From: an uncultured Acetatifactor sp.
GTDB taxonomy: Bacteria; Bacillota; Clostridia; Lachnospirales; Lachnospiraceae
Assembly (NCBI GenBank): GCA_910585615.1
Contig: CAJUFO010000008.1
Span: 1-64,000, forward strand
Reading direction: 5' to 3'
DNA: 64,000 bases
In this document: positions 26,844 through 36,039 of the stretch, piece after piece
Layout of the letters: each line of letters begins with the position of its first letter
Position numbering within the stretch: position 1 is the first letter of the stretch
The notes under the pieces: model-generated
Told to the model about the DNA's origin: nothing
What the model saw: only the letters and a program-made list of their open reading frames with translations
Databases searched by the model: none
Position numbers and translations under genes: made by a program

Positions 26844-28046
26844 TTACTCCGCTTCGGGCGGCTCAATGCAGCTCTCCAATATCTCTATCATCTCGTCCAC
26901 GTTTTCCTTCGAGATGATCAGGGGCGGCACGAAACGAAGGGTGTCCGCGCCCGCGTTGATCAATAGCAATCCGTTCTCCAGGGCGCGCTCAATCACCTCC
27001 CGCACAGGGCAGTCGAATACCAGGCCCTGCATAAGGCCCGTTCCCCGCCTCTCTGTAATGCAGTCGTATTTCTCCTTGAGTTCCTCCAGGCGCTTCTCCA
27101 GATAGGGCGCTACCTCCCTCACATTCTCTATTATATGGTTCTCCTCGAATAAATCAAGCACTTTTTCCACTGCGGCGCAGGCCAGGGGGTTGCCGCCGTA
27201 GGTGGTCCCGTGGTCTCCCGCCGCCAGGGAATTCGCCGCCACCTTCTCCGTCATCAGGAACGCCCCCACGGGCACGCCGCAGCCCAGGGCCTTGGCAGTG
27301 GTCATGATGTCAGGCTTCACGCCGTAGCGCTGCCAGGCGAACATATGGCCTGTCCTGCCCATGCCGCACTGAATCTCGTCCAGTATCAGCAGGATGTCCT
27401 TTTCTTCGCAGAGGGCCTTTACACCTTTCAGGAATTCCTCGGTGGCAGGCACCAGGCCGCCCTCGCCCTGGACAGTCTCCAGGATGATTGCGCACGTCTT
27501 GTCGTTTATCAGTTCCTCTACGCTGGCCAGGTCGTTCATCCGGGCGAATCTGACGTTCCCGATCATGGGTTCGAAGGGCTCGCGGTACTTGGGGGTGCCG
27601 GTGACGGACAGAGCTCCGAAGGTCCTGCCGTGGAAGGAATGCTCCATGGCTATGATCTCATGGTCCGTGCCGCCGTCCTTTTGATATGCGTACTTGCGGG
27701 CAGCCTTGATGGCCCCTTCGACAGCCTCCGCGCCGGAATTGGTGAAGAACACCCTGTCCATGCCGGAGACCTCCTTCAGCTTCTTCGCCGCCCGGATAGC
27801 GGGCATGTTGTAGTAGTAGTTGGAGGTGTGGATCACCTTGTCGATCTGGCTTTTTAAGGCGTCATTGTAGTCCTTATTGCCGTACCCTAAGGCGAACACG
27901 GCGATGCCGGACACGAAGTCCAGGTACTTGATGCCGTCGGTGTCGTACAGATAGACGCCCTTTCCCTTCTCAATGATTATCTGGTAGCGGTTATAGGTGT
28001 GGAGCAGGGACTGCTCCGCCTCCTCGATGTATTCCTGCATGTTCAT
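26844..28046 (-). CDS. argD: Acetylornithine aminotransferase
   Basis: The 400-residue class III PLP aminotransferase has the glycine-rich TNSGAEAVEGAIKAARKY, the PLP region LILDEIQCGMGRTG and the Schiff-base lysine in ITTAKALGCGVP. It converts N-acetylglutamate semialdehyde to N-acetylornithine. Its place after argB and near argJ and argC supports argD over ornithine or GABA aminotransferase. An AAGGAG site lies 9 bases before the ATG at 28046; the ATG at 28052 is less well spaced. Confidence 0.93.
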   Translation of the reverse strand: MNMQEYIEEAEQSLLHTYNRYQIIIEKGKGVYLYDTDGIKYLDFVSGIAVFALGYGNKDYNDALKSQIDKVIHTSNYYYNMPAIRAAKKLKEVSGMDRVFFTNSGAEAVEGAIKAARKYAYQKDGGTDHEIIAMEHSFHGRTFGALSVTGTPKYREPFEPMIGNVRFARMNDLASVEELINDKTCAIILETVQGEGGLVPATEEFLKGVKALCEEKDILLILDEIQCGMGRTGHMFAWQRYGVKPDIMTTAKALGCGVPVGAFLMTEKVAANSLAAGDHGTTYGGNPLACAAVEKVLDLFEENHIIENVREVAPYLEKRLEELKEKYDCITERRGTGLMQGLVFDCPVREVIERALENGLLLINAGADTLRFVPPLIISKENVDEMIEILESCIEPPEAE

Positions 28047-28139
28047 AGTCATTCTCTCCTTATTACAATCCCGTTATGCGCAGTGTGCGCCTCTCTTTGT
28101 ACCTTGCGTGCCGTGCTTCAGTCAGGCTCATTCGATTCC

Positions 28140-29024
28140 TTAGTCCGCCTCTTCATCGTCTATGATGGCTGTGCCGATGCCCTGCTTGGTAAAGATTTCC
28201 AGGAGCAGGCAGTGGGGAATCCGTCCGTCCAGGATGTGGACGCGGCTCACGCCGTTTCGCACGGCCAGCGTGCAGTTGTTGAGCTTGGGCAGCATGCCGC
28301 CGCCGATATAGCCGCTTGCCACCAGCTCCTCGGCCTCGGAAGCCGTAATCCTGGAGATAAAGCCCTTTTTCTCCTTGAAGTCCTTATAGATGCCCTCGAT
28401 GTCCGTCAGGAAGGCCAGCTTCTCCGCCTTCACCGCCTTTGCGATGGCGCAGGCCGCATCGTCCGCGTTGATGTTGTAGGTCTGGAAATTGCTGTCCAGG
28501 CCGATGGGGGCTACGATAGGCAGGAAATCTTTTTCCAGTAAATCGTAGAGCACCTTGGGGTTCACACCGGTAATCTCCCCCACGAAGCCGATGTCCTGGC
28601 CGTCGGAATATTTCTTCTCCACCTGGAGCAGGCCGCCGTCCTTGCCGCTGACGCCCACGGCCTTCACGCCCAGCTCCTGCACCATGGTGACCAGGTCCTT
28701 GTTCACCTTGTTGAGCACCATCTCCGCGATCTCCATGGTCTCTTCGTCGGTGACCCGCAGACCGTTCACGAAGGTGGATTCCTTGCCTACTTTCCCCACC
28801 CAGCGGCTGATCTCCTTGCCTCCGCCGTGGACAATGATGGGCTTGAAGCCCACCAGCTTTAAGAGGGTCACGTCCTTGATGACGTTTTTCTGCAGTTCCT
28901 CATTGCTCATGGCGCTGCCGCCGTATTTCACGACGATGATTTTGCGGTTGAACCGCTGGATGTAGGGCAGGGCCTCGATGAGGACTTCGGCTTTCTGAAG
29001 TACTTTCTCCATGTCTTTTTCCAT
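28140..29024 (-). CDS. argB: Acetylglutamate kinase
   Basis: The 294-residue kinase has the phosphate-binding [12 protein letters not shown] near residues 29-40, the acetylglutamate site [13 protein letters not shown] and the C-terminal [14 protein letters not shown]. The N-terminal helix before the core ([15 protein letters not shown]) is the form found in arginine-sensitive, hexameric enzymes, so feedback inhibition is likely. It phosphorylates N-acetylglutamate, the second step of arginine synthesis. Confidence 0.95.
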   Translation of the reverse strand: MEKDMEKVLQKAEVLIEALPYIQRFNRKIIVVKYGGSAMSNEELQKNVIKDVTLLKLVGFKPIIVHGGGKEISRWVGKVGKESTFVNGLRVTDEETMEIAEMVLNKVNKDLVTMVQELGVKAVGVSGKDGGLLQVEKKYSDGQDIGFVGEITGVNPKVLYDLLEKDFLPIVAPIGLDSNFQTYNINADDAACAIAKAVKAEKLAFLTDIEGIYKDFKEKKGFISRITASEAEELVASGYIGGGMLPKLNNCTLAVRNGVSRVHILDGRIPHCLLLEIFTKQGIGTAIIDDEEAD

Positions 29025-29082
29025 GGGTATCGCTTCCTTTCTGGGTGCAAATTTCTTTTTTCTGTTTTCAAAAATCAGGCAA

Positions 29083-29511
29083 TCAATATGGCGTATTTAT
29101 CTCCACTGTTTTCCGCATTCCCGTCGGACTGGAATGAAAGCCAAATTTCTCATAAAATGGTTCTTTTCCCGCCACTGCCGTCAAGCCCACATCGACTTTC
29201 GTACCCGGGACAGCGGTGCGCTCGATATGTTCCAGAAGCCGCTCTACTATACTCTTCCCAATACCTTTTCCCTGATATTCGGGCAGGACGATAATTTCCT
29301 GTAAATACCAGTACATTGCCCCGTCACCTACAAGTCTTCCCATTCCAACGACTTTTCCATCACATATCGCGGATACATTGAACAATCCATTCTCAAGCGC
29401 TTTTTCAACCTGCGGCAATGGTCTTTCAAGGAAGCCCGTCGCTACCTTCAGCCGGATAAAATCTTCTGCTTTCAGCACATTTTCTGCCAGCTCAAACCGT
29501 ATGCTTCCCAT
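29083..29511 (-). CDS. GNAT family acetyltransferase (first)
   Basis: The 142-residue protein has the acetyl-CoA motif [20 protein letters not shown] near residues 73-92 and the rest of the GNAT core. It is not ArgA-like in length or sequence around the acceptor site, so a role in arginine synthesis is doubtful even though it lies between argB and argJ. GGAGG is 10 bases before the ATG. The substrate is unknown; amino-group acetylation of a small molecule or protein is expected. Confidence 0.85.
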   Translation of the reverse strand: MGSIRFELAENVLKAEDFIRLKVATGFLERPLPQVEKALENGLFNVSAICDGKVVGMGRLVGDGAMYWYLQEIIVLPEYQGKGIGKSIVERLLEHIERTAVPGTKVDVGLTAVAGKEPFYEKFGFHSSPTGMRKTVEINTPY

Positions 29512-29550
29512 ATGGCTCTATCCTCCGTGAATCCGGGCGTGCCATTCCTA

Positions 29551-30774
29551 TCAACTCCTGTAATCCGCATTGATTTTCACATAATCGTAGCTCAAGTCGC
29601 AGCCCCAGGCAGTGGCTTCTGCGTCTCCCATATGCATGTCCACCAGGGCGGTGACCTCCGGATCGGACAGGATTTTCGTGGCCTCCTCTTCGCTGTATTC
29701 ACAGGCCACGCCGTCTCCGTAGATATGTATCTGCCCGCTTCGGCTCCGGAAATACAGGTCTACGTTTTCCGGGTCGAACTTCGCGCCGGAATAGCCCAGG
29801 GCACAGAGAATCCTGCCCCAGTTGGCATCGTGGCCGAAGATGGCTGCCTTGGTCAAGGAGGAGCAGATGACGGATTTCGCCAGAATCCTGGCATCCTCCT
29901 TGGTGGCCGCGCCGATGACTTTCGTCTCGAACAGGGCCGTAGCGCCCTCTCCGTCCCCTGCCATTTTCTTCGCCAGATAGGTGGTGACGAAGCCCAGGGC
30001 CTGGCAGAAGGCAGTGTAATCCGGGCCCTCGGCCGCAATCTCCGCATTGCCAGCAAGGCCGTTGGCCAGAATCAGCAGGGTGTCGTTGGTGCTGGTGTCG
30101 CCGTCCACGGATATCATGTTGAAGGAATCCGCCACATCGGCCCGCAGGGCTTTCTGAAGCATCTCCTTTGAGATGCGTGCGTCCGTAGTCAGGAAGCCCA
30201 GCATGGTGCACATGTTGGGGTGGATCATGCCGGAGCCCTTGCACATGCCGCCCAGGGTGACGGTTTTCCCGCTTATCTTAAACGTTACAGCGATCTCCTT
30301 GGGCACGGTGTCCGTGGTCATGATGGCCCTGGCCGCGTCCATGCCGGCCTGCAGGCCCTCCGCCTTTGTCTCCGCCAGCTTCCGGATGCCCGCCTTTAAT
30401 CTATCCAGGGGCAGTTGCATGCCGATGACTCCGGTGGATGCCACCAGCACGGAATCCCCGGGAATCCCCAGCAGTTCGCCTGCACAATCGGCCTCCGCCC
30501 GGCAGCAGTCCATCCCCTGCTTTCCGGTGCAGGCGTTGGCGATGCCGGAGTTGACTACGACTGCCTGGGCATAAGGGGATTCCTCCACGATTTTCCTGTC
30601 CCAGATGACCGGAGCCGCTTTCACCACGTTCACAGTGAAAGTCCCTGCCGCCACGCAGGGCACAGTGCTGTAGATTAGCGCCATGTCCTTTCTGTTCTGA
30701 TATTTTATGGCCGCTTCCACGCCTGCCGCCTGGAAGCCCTTCGCCGCGGTGATGCCGCCTTCTATCTGTTTCAT
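29551..30774 (-). CDS. argJ: Glutamate N-acetyltransferase/amino-acid acetyltransferase
   Basis: The 407-residue protein is an ArgJ: the self-cleavage site is in HPNMCTMLGFLTTDA (Thr as nucleophile, about residue 190), splitting the chain into alpha and beta parts, and the oxyanion segment STGVIGMQLP is present. ArgJ recycles the acetyl group from N-acetylornithine to glutamate. The bifunctional form can also use acetyl-CoA; which form this is cannot be told from sequence alone, but no argA is visible. Confidence 0.95.
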   Translation of the reverse strand: MKQIEGGITAAKGFQAAGVEAAIKYQNRKDMALIYSTVPCVAAGTFTVNVVKAAPVIWDRKIVEESPYAQAVVVNSGIANACTGKQGMDCCRAEADCAGELLGIPGDSVLVASTGVIGMQLPLDRLKAGIRKLAETKAEGLQAGMDAARAIMTTDTVPKEIAVTFKISGKTVTLGGMCKGSGMIHPNMCTMLGFLTTDARISKEMLQKALRADVADSFNMISVDGDTSTNDTLLILANGLAGNAEIAAEGPDYTAFCQALGFVTTYLAKKMAGDGEGATALFETKVIGAATKEDARILAKSVICSSLTKAAIFGHDANWGRILCALGYSGAKFDPENVDLYFRSRSGQIHIYGDGVACEYSEEEATKILSDPEVTALVDMHMGDAEATAWGCDLSYDYVKINADYRS

Positions 30775-30960
30775 GCATGTACCTCCCTGGGTGCTTTCTC
30801 ATCTATGTCCTCGTCTGCCTACGGCAGGCATGGATTCGGTATTCTTCCCGAAAAATGCCGCTATGCTATGTACTGCAAAAGTTGCTTTTTCCAGGTCGTA
30901 AATCACCGCATCCTGAATGCTGCCCAGGATAAACGGCGAATGGGACGATAGATTTTCTGC

Positions 30961-31425
30961 TCACCGGTTAAACGCCGTAATATTCGCCTCGTTCAGCGTA
31001 AAATCGTAATAATTCAAATCCTCCCGCCTGGTCCAGCCGATGCGCTTCCAGAACGCGTTCCCCACATCGTTGGCCGTGAAGGCGATCAGGCTGACCTTGT
31101 TGATATGCTCCGCCTTCAGGGCGTTCATGCAGTAGACCACCATGGCCTTGCCGATGCCCATCCTGCGCCAGTCCTCTCTCACGCACACATGGTACAGACA
31201 GCCCCTCCTGCCGTCATGGCCGCAGAGTATCCCGCCCACAATCTCGCCCTCCCCGCTCATGGCCACCACGCTGGCGTCGGGATTGCGCTCCAGGAAGCGC
31301 TCCACGCCCTCCCTGGAATCGTCTATGCTGCGCATGCCGAAGCCCCGGATGGTCTTCCACAGGGCATAGAGCCCCTGGTAATCTTCTATTGTCATGGTCT
31401 TAATCGTAAACGTTTTATCGTTCAT
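30961..31425 (-). CDS. GNAT family acetyltransferase (second)
   Basis: The 154-residue protein carries the acetyl-CoA motif VREDWRRMGIGKAMVVYCM and a C-terminal NAFWKRIGWTRREDL typical of RimI/Mec-3-like GNATs. The ATG at 31425 is preceded by a weak AGGAAAAAG site; the frame is open upstream but without family similarity. It lies in the arginine gene cluster between argJ and the flavin-oxidase-like gene. The substrate is unknown. Confidence 0.82.
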   Translation of the reverse strand: MNDKTFTIKTMTIEDYQGLYALWKTIRGFGMRSIDDSREGVERFLERNPDASVVAMSGEGEIVGGILCGHDGRRGCLYHVCVREDWRRMGIGKAMVVYCMNALKAEHINKVSLIAFTANDVGNAFWKRIGWTRREDLNYYDFTLNEANITAFNR

Positions 31426-31595
31426 TTTTTCTTTTTCCTGTCTTTCTCGATTGTATGGCTCGGATTCACGTGTCATCCTGGGATTCCCCTGCTCTCCACG
31501 CCGTCCAGGACGCCTCCCATCTCCCGGCATCCCCCACAGGCTTTACCAGTATACACCGTTTCCGCTGAAAGGACAATGCTTTTTTGTCATGAAGT

Positions 31596-32027
31596 TCATA
31601 CCGTAAAATCGATGTCATATCTGGTTCCATGATGGTACAGCACGCCCTCCGTCAGGCGCACCCGCAGGAGGCAGGTGTTCGGATCCTCCTCATTGGTGTG
31701 CCCGTTGTCATACCACTCGGCGAAGACTGTCCTGACCTTTGCCATGATCTCCGCATTGCGCTCCGCCTTGACATGCCCCAGGTTCTCTCCCATGCCCTGG
31801 GCCGTGAACCAGTCGCCGCAGACCGCCACTGACGGGTTCTTCCCGATATGCCGCATCTTGTTGGAAAGGGCATAGGTGACCACATAGAACGCCCCATCCT
31901 CGTAATAGCCGTTCACAGTCCGCACATAGGGCTTCCCATCCTCCACCGTGGCCAGCGCCAGCAGGCTGTCGCAGCCGAACCTTTCGTCCATAATCCGCGC
32001 CGTCTCTTCCGTAAGCTTCTCTCCCAT
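31596..32027 (-). CDS. Pyridoxamine 5'-phosphate oxidase-like protein
   Basis: The 143-residue protein has the split beta-barrel of the flavin-binding PNPOx-like family: LLALATVEDGKPYVRTVNGYYEDG and MRHIGKNPSVAVCGDWF. Such proteins bind FMN, F420 or heme and many are general reductases, so true pyridoxal phosphate synthesis is unlikely. The ATG at 32027 has GGAGGAG. It lies between the Fic remnant and a GNAT gene and shows no tie to arginine. Confidence 0.82.
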   Translation of the reverse strand: MGEKLTEETARIMDERFGCDSLLALATVEDGKPYVRTVNGYYEDGAFYVVTYALSNKMRHIGKNPSVAVCGDWFTAQGMGENLGHVKAERNAEIMAKVRTVFAEWYDNGHTNEEDPNTCLLRVRLTEGVLYHHGTRYDIDFTV

Positions 32028-32125
32028 TTTCCGCTCCTCCCATCTCCTGAAAACCGTTTTCTGAAAGCTGATGCCCTTAAACATAGGCTTATCAGCCTCC
32101 CCACATGTCCGCGCTGCCGAGCCTC

Positions 32126-32446
32126 CTACATAAAGTACTGGCATTTGTCCAGATAAAACGCCTGCTCCTTTTGCAGCAGTTCAATCAATTTATCCAGCCG
32201 CTCCCGGTATTCCTTTAAGGCTTCCAGATATTCATCCCTGTTGGCATCCTCAATCACCGCCGATATGATTCCGCCTTTCAGGCATTCCCTGAACAGAATC
32301 AGCCTGCTTCCCTCAATCTTATTTGAATTGTAGGCAAGCAGGCGCTAGGTGTACGCATATACTCCCGAGCGGTCGAACTTCGCCCGCTCGATTCTGAATC
32401 TCTCTAAAAGGAAATTGAGGAACTCCTGATTTCCACGCCCCTCCAT
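32126..32446 (-). pseudogene. Remnant of a Fic family AMP-transferase gene
   Basis: A minus-strand frame begins at an ATG at 32446 with a good AGAGGTGG site and runs to a TAG at 32126-32128, with one in-frame TAG at 32345-32347. The peptide after that stop contains YNSNKIEGSRL, like the YNSN-IEG inhibitory or substrate segment of Fic proteins, then jumps directly to the Fic C-terminal piece LILFRECLKGGIISAVIED. The catalytic HPFxxGNGR core is missing. So an internal deletion and a nonsense mutation have both struck this gene. It sits between argC and the flavin-oxidase-like gene. Confidence 0.75.
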
Positions 32447-32516
32447 CGCGCCACCTCTATTCTCTTCTTTCTATCGTCTGAAACTATACGGCAAATCGCA
32501 AACCTTCTTCGCCCTT

Positions 32517-33575
32517 CTACGGAAAACAGGGCACCAGCTCCAGCCCCTGGCTCTCCTCCAGTCCGAACAGCAGGTTCATGTTCTGCACCGCCTGCCCCGC
32601 CGCGCCCTTCACCAGATTGTCCAAAGCCCCCATCATGATGATGCGCCCGGTACGCTGGTCTATGACGAAATTAATGTCCACATAATTGCTGCCCTCCACC
32701 CATTTCGTCTCCGGGCAGACGCCTTTCTCCAGTACCCGCACAAATCTCTCCCGCGCATAATATCTATCATAGACTGCCCGGATCTCCTCATAGGTGGGCA
32801 GCGCGCCGTCCGCGCGCCTGTTCAGCTTCGCGTACTCCGTCACCAGGATGCCCCGGTTCATGGGGACCAGATGGGGCGTGAAATTTATCATAATCCCACG
32901 GTTCGCCGCATACCCTAACTGCTCCTCGATCTCCGGCGTATGGCGATGGCCTGCCACCCCGTAGGCCTTGATGTTCTCGTTCACCTCGCAGAACAGGTTG
33001 GGCACCTTGGCCCCCCGCCCCGCCCCGGAAGTCCCGGACTTCGCGTCCACGATCAGTGTGTCCACGTCAATCAGCCCCTCCTTCACCAGGGGGTACGCCG
33101 TGAGGATGGAGCAAGTTGTATAGCAGCCCGGATTGGCCACCAGCCTGGTCTCGGCTGTTATCTGGTTCCGGTTCAGCTCGCACAGCCCGTAGACGGCTTC
33201 CGGGATGAACTGGGGGGACTTGTGCTCTATCCCATACCATTTCTCATACACCGCCACGTCCTTGATTCGGTAATCCGCGGACAGGTCTACAATCTTTGCC
33301 TTATTCAATATCCCCTCCGTCAAGAGCCCCGCCAGATATCCCTGGGGCGTCGCCGTGAAGATTACGTCCGCCTGCTCCGCCAGCTCCTCCAGGTCGTCGT
33401 CCCTGCACACGTCCTCCACGATCCGGAACATGTTCTGGTATACCTCATGATATCTTTTGTCTATATAGCTGCGGGAGCCGTACCATACGATTTCCGCCTC
33501 CCTGTGGCCCATCAGTATCCGCACCAGTTCGCTGCCCGCGTACCCTGTGGCCCCTATTATCCCTGCTTTGATCAT
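32517..33575 (-). CDS. argC: N-acetyl-gamma-glutamyl-phosphate reductase
   Basis: The 352-residue enzyme has the NADP-binding start IKAGIIGATGYAGSELVRIL, the active-site cysteine in ANPGCYTT and the conserved histidine region GVAGHRHTPEIEEQ. It reduces acetylglutamyl phosphate to the semialdehyde. GGAGGTGCAGGAAG precedes the ATG at 33575; the frame is open further upstream but without similarity. It is the first arginine gene in transcription order and has a promoter with candidate operators. Confidence 0.95.
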   Translation of the reverse strand: MIKAGIIGATGYAGSELVRILMGHREAEIVWYGSRSYIDKRYHEVYQNMFRIVEDVCRDDDLEELAEQADVIFTATPQGYLAGLLTEGILNKAKIVDLSADYRIKDVAVYEKWYGIEHKSPQFIPEAVYGLCELNRNQITAETRLVANPGCYTTCSILTAYPLVKEGLIDVDTLIVDAKSGTSGAGRGAKVPNLFCEVNENIKAYGVAGHRHTPEIEEQLGYAANRGIMINFTPHLVPMNRGILVTEYAKLNRRADGALPTYEEIRAVYDRYYARERFVRVLEKGVCPETKWVEGSNYVDINFVIDQRTGRIIMMGALDNLVKGAAGQAVQNMNLLFGLEESQGLELVPCFP

Positions 33576-33595
33576 CTTCCTGCACCTCCATGGTA

Positions 33596-33623
33596 AGTAT
33601 AGCACATTTTGTATAAATGTCCA
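33596..33623 (-). promoter_or_regulatory. argC promoter with inverted repeat
   Basis: On the minus strand TGGACA (33618-33623) and TATACT (33596-33601) are 16 bases apart. The spacer carries an inverted repeat ACATTT-N5-AAATGT (33604-33620), a plausible site for a repressor such as ArgR. Confidence 0.5.
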
Positions 33624-33660
33624 CTTCTTTTTTGTTTTTATGCAATTTTCTATAAAATAG

Positions 33661-33674
33661 CGCATATTTATGCA
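33661..33674. promoter_or_regulatory. argR box: Candidate ARG box upstream of argC
   Basis: The minus-strand sequence TGCATAAATATGCG fits the ArgR operator pattern TGNATWWWWATNCA at 13 of 14 positions. It lies about 40 bases upstream of the argC -35 box. This is a pattern match only; no argR gene is in the window. Confidence 0.4.
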
Positions 33675-33731
33675 CCTATCATGCTCTCCCCGCCCTTTCG
33701 GGCGTTCTATCCAAAAAATGGCGAATTCATG

Positions 33732-33761
33732 TTGACGATATGCTTTATTATAAGGTATAAT
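33732..33761 (+). promoter_or_regulatory. Promoter of the FIST gene
   Basis: TTGACG (33732-33737) and TATAAT (33756-33761) are 18 bases apart and lie 59 bases before the FIST start codon. Confidence 0.6.
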
Positions 33762-33820
33762 CAATGCTGTTATCAAGATATTTATAAAATATATATGTTA
33801 TATGAAAGGAAGGCTGCTGC

Positions 33821-34876
33821 ATGAGGCAATTTTTCGGAATGAGCAATCGCGGGGATCTGTCGGAAGCGGTCCGCAATCTGGACAGCCCGCAGTTCATCAT
33901 GCTTCTTTCAAACAATGCCCAGTTCGAGGAGCATGTGAAAGCCCTTGAGAAGCTTTACCCTGGCATCCCCAGCATCGGATGCATCGGAATGAGCTATGAC
34001 ACCAGGGTAGTGGAAAACGGTGTGGGCATCATCGCTTTTTCAGGAGGGGTCAGCGCTACGGCCAATGTGCTGGAGCAGGTATCCGTCATGCCGGTGAAGT
34101 ATATAGACCGGCTGGAGGCGGACATCAGGAAGATAAACGGATCCAAGCAGGACACCGTATGCATCGATTTCTGCAGCGGAAACGATGCCTGTGTCCTGAC
34201 TACGCTCTATACGTCATTGCGGAGCCGGGGCATCCAGCTTGTGGGAGGCACGGGGGACGGCGGGAAGGTGTCCGCCAACGGCAAAGTCTATGAGGATTCG
34301 GCGGCCTACGCCCTGGTGCGCAACCAGAACGGCCGCGTCAAGACTTATAAGGAGAACATCTACCACCAGATGGGCAATTACCGCTTCATCGCCTCCAATA
34401 CGGACCGGGCCAATTACATCCTCGGCTCCCTGAACGGGAATCCGGCCAAGCAGGTATACCAGAGCATCCTGCATGTGACGGATCAGCAGATTTTGACCCA
34501 GACCTTCAAGAATCCCTTCGGCAAGCTCAACGGGGACGACACCTGTATCGTCTCTATCAAGGAAGTCAACGGGAATTCCCTGGCCTGCTTCCGGCAGGTG
34601 AACGACTCCGATGTGCTGGTCCTCCTGGAGCTGGGAGATTATCGGGCCATCGTGGACAAGACCATAGCGGACATCTGCCGGGACTTCCCCAAGCGCTCCG
34701 CCGTCTTCTCCGTGAACTGCCTGTTCCGCTACAAGCTGTTCACCGAGCAGCGCTACATGGCCACCTACCTGCAGGAAATGGCAAAGCTTGGCAGCCACGC
34801 GGGCCTGGTGGGCTATGGGGAGCATTACAACAATCAGTTCGTGAACCAGTCCATGACCTGCGTGGTATTTGAATGA
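33821..34876 (+). CDS. FIST domain sensory protein
   Basis: The 351-residue protein has the FIST N and C layout: an N-terminal ligand-binding half with GCIGMSYDTRVVENGVGIIAF and a C-terminal half with AVFSVNCLFRYKLFTEQRY and HAGLVGYGEHYNNQFVNQS. FIST domains are thought to sense small molecules, perhaps amino acids, and often feed signal proteins. No transmembrane helix is present. A soluble chemotaxis receptor follows after 51 bases, which suggests that the two proteins act together. Its own promoter is at 33732-33761. Confidence 0.88.
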   Translation: MRQFFGMSNRGDLSEAVRNLDSPQFIMLLSNNAQFEEHVKALEKLYPGIPSIGCIGMSYDTRVVENGVGIIAFSGGVSATANVLEQVSVMPVKYIDRLEADIRKINGSKQDTVCIDFCSGNDACVLTTLYTSLRSRGIQLVGGTGDGGKVSANGKVYEDSAAYALVRNQNGRVKTYKENIYHQMGNYRFIASNTDRANYILGSLNGNPAKQVYQSILHVTDQQILTQTFKNPFGKLNGDDTCIVSIKEVNGNSLACFRQVNDSDVLVLLELGDYRAIVDKTIADICRDFPKRSAVFSVNCLFRYKLFTEQRYMATYLQEMAKLGSHAGLVGYGEHYNNQFVNQSMTCVVFE

Positions 34877-34927
34877 CCGTGAAAAGCCATCGGACACTTG
34901 ACGGAATTGAAATCAGGAGGGTACATA

Positions 34928-35878
34928 ATGTTGTTTTCAAAGAAAGGACATCCAAAGAACGGGCAGGTGCGCCATGATGAAAAAAGCCTCTATCCCGTGC
35001 TGCATGTAACGGACTGCCTGAAGGGCTATCAGAAGGATCTGGCCAAAAAGGAAGTGGAATCCCTGTTCGAGCTGAGCATGATCGGCAACTCCTTCAGCAG
35101 CGTATTGGCTGAGGCCGACCATTTCCAGGAACAGCTCCAGGACTTCGGACAGTCCTTCGCCAGCATCAATCAGGCCGCGGGGCAGTTCGACCAGGTGCGG
35201 ACGGACATCACCCAGACCGTGTCTGAAGCCCAGGGCATGGTGGAGGAGCTGAAAGCCACTTCCGCGAAGGTGCAGCAGACCTACGCCGATATGGAGAATA
35301 CCTTCGCCTATCTGCAGACAGCGGTGAAGAGCATCCAGCAGTGCATGGGCAAGATCGTGTCCATCGCGGACGAGACCAATATCCTGGCCATAAACGCCTC
35401 CATCGAGGCGGCCAGGGCCGGAGAACAGGGCAAGGGCTTCGCCGTGGTGGCGGAAAAGGTCCGGGAACTGGCCAAGGAGATTAAGGAGCTCACCGACGAC
35501 GTGGACACCGGCATCCACGATGTGGAATCGGGGGCGAACCAGCTCAACTCCAGCATCCTGGCGTCCCAGTCGGCTCTGGACCAGGGTTTCGGCATCGTGA
35601 ACGGCACCTCCGAATCCTTCCAGCAGATCAGCACCGTGGCGGAGGGCACCTCCTCCGTGCAGGCAGAGATTTCCGGCGTCATAGGCGACTCCCAGAGCGC
35701 GCTGCAGGAGCTCTGCCAGTTTTTCGACAGGATAAAGCTCCAGAACCAGGAGGTCATAAAGCATATCAGCCGTGCCAGCAATCTGGGCACCACCAAGAGC
35801 GCCATGTTCGAGGACATCGACAATATGCTCTCCCAGATCCCGCCCATCATCAAGGATACGGATCCCAGGAGAGACTGA
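34928..35878 (+). CDS. Soluble methyl-accepting chemotaxis protein
   Basis: The 316-residue protein has the conserved signalling hairpin [18 protein letters not shown] near residues 149-166, flanked by long coiled-coil arms, but no membrane helix and no large sensory domain. The ATG at 34928 follows CAGGAGGG. A partner without a sensory domain next to a FIST protein points to a two-protein sensor in which FIST gives the input. No cheA, cheW or flagellar gene is in the window. Confidence 0.9.
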   Translation: MLFSKKGHPKNGQVRHDEKSLYPVLHVTDCLKGYQKDLAKKEVESLFELSMIGNSFSSVLAEADHFQEQLQDFGQSFASINQAAGQFDQVRTDITQTVSEAQGMVEELKATSAKVQQTYADMENTFAYLQTAVKSIQQCMGKIVSIADETNILAINASIEAARAGEQGKGFAVVAEKVRELAKEIKELTDDVDTGIHDVESGANQLNSSILASQSALDQGFGIVNGTSESFQQISTVAEGTSSVQAEISGVIGDSQSALQELCQFFDRIKLQNQEVIKHISRASNLGTTKSAMFEDIDNMLSQIPPIIKDTDPRRD

Positions 35879-35931
35879 GACCGCCAGCGCTCGGAATCTT
35901 TGCCGGACAGGAACCTTCAATGGCACACGAG

Positions 35932-35974
35932 AGGAACTTTCATGGGTACATTTTCGAATGAAAGTTCCTTTTTT
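35932..35974 (+). terminator. Terminator after the chemotaxis receptor
   Basis: AGGAACTTTCAT (35932-35943) and ATGAAAGTTCCT (35958-35969) form a 12-bp perfect stem, followed by six T. It isolates the FIST pair from the next operon. Confidence 0.9.
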
Positions 35975-36039
35975 AACTGTACATCGAACAGGCTTTATGC
36001 TTTAGCGCTGTGGCGCAGCGAATCAGATGGGAGGGGCAC

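Noticed and set aside
30775..30960. A minus-strand frame of about 55 codons with a protein-like sequence (HSPFILGSIQDAVIYDLEKA) between the second GNAT gene and argJ
   Set aside because: It has no start codon or ribosome site and I recognise no family. It could be a gene remnant, but the evidence is too thin to list.
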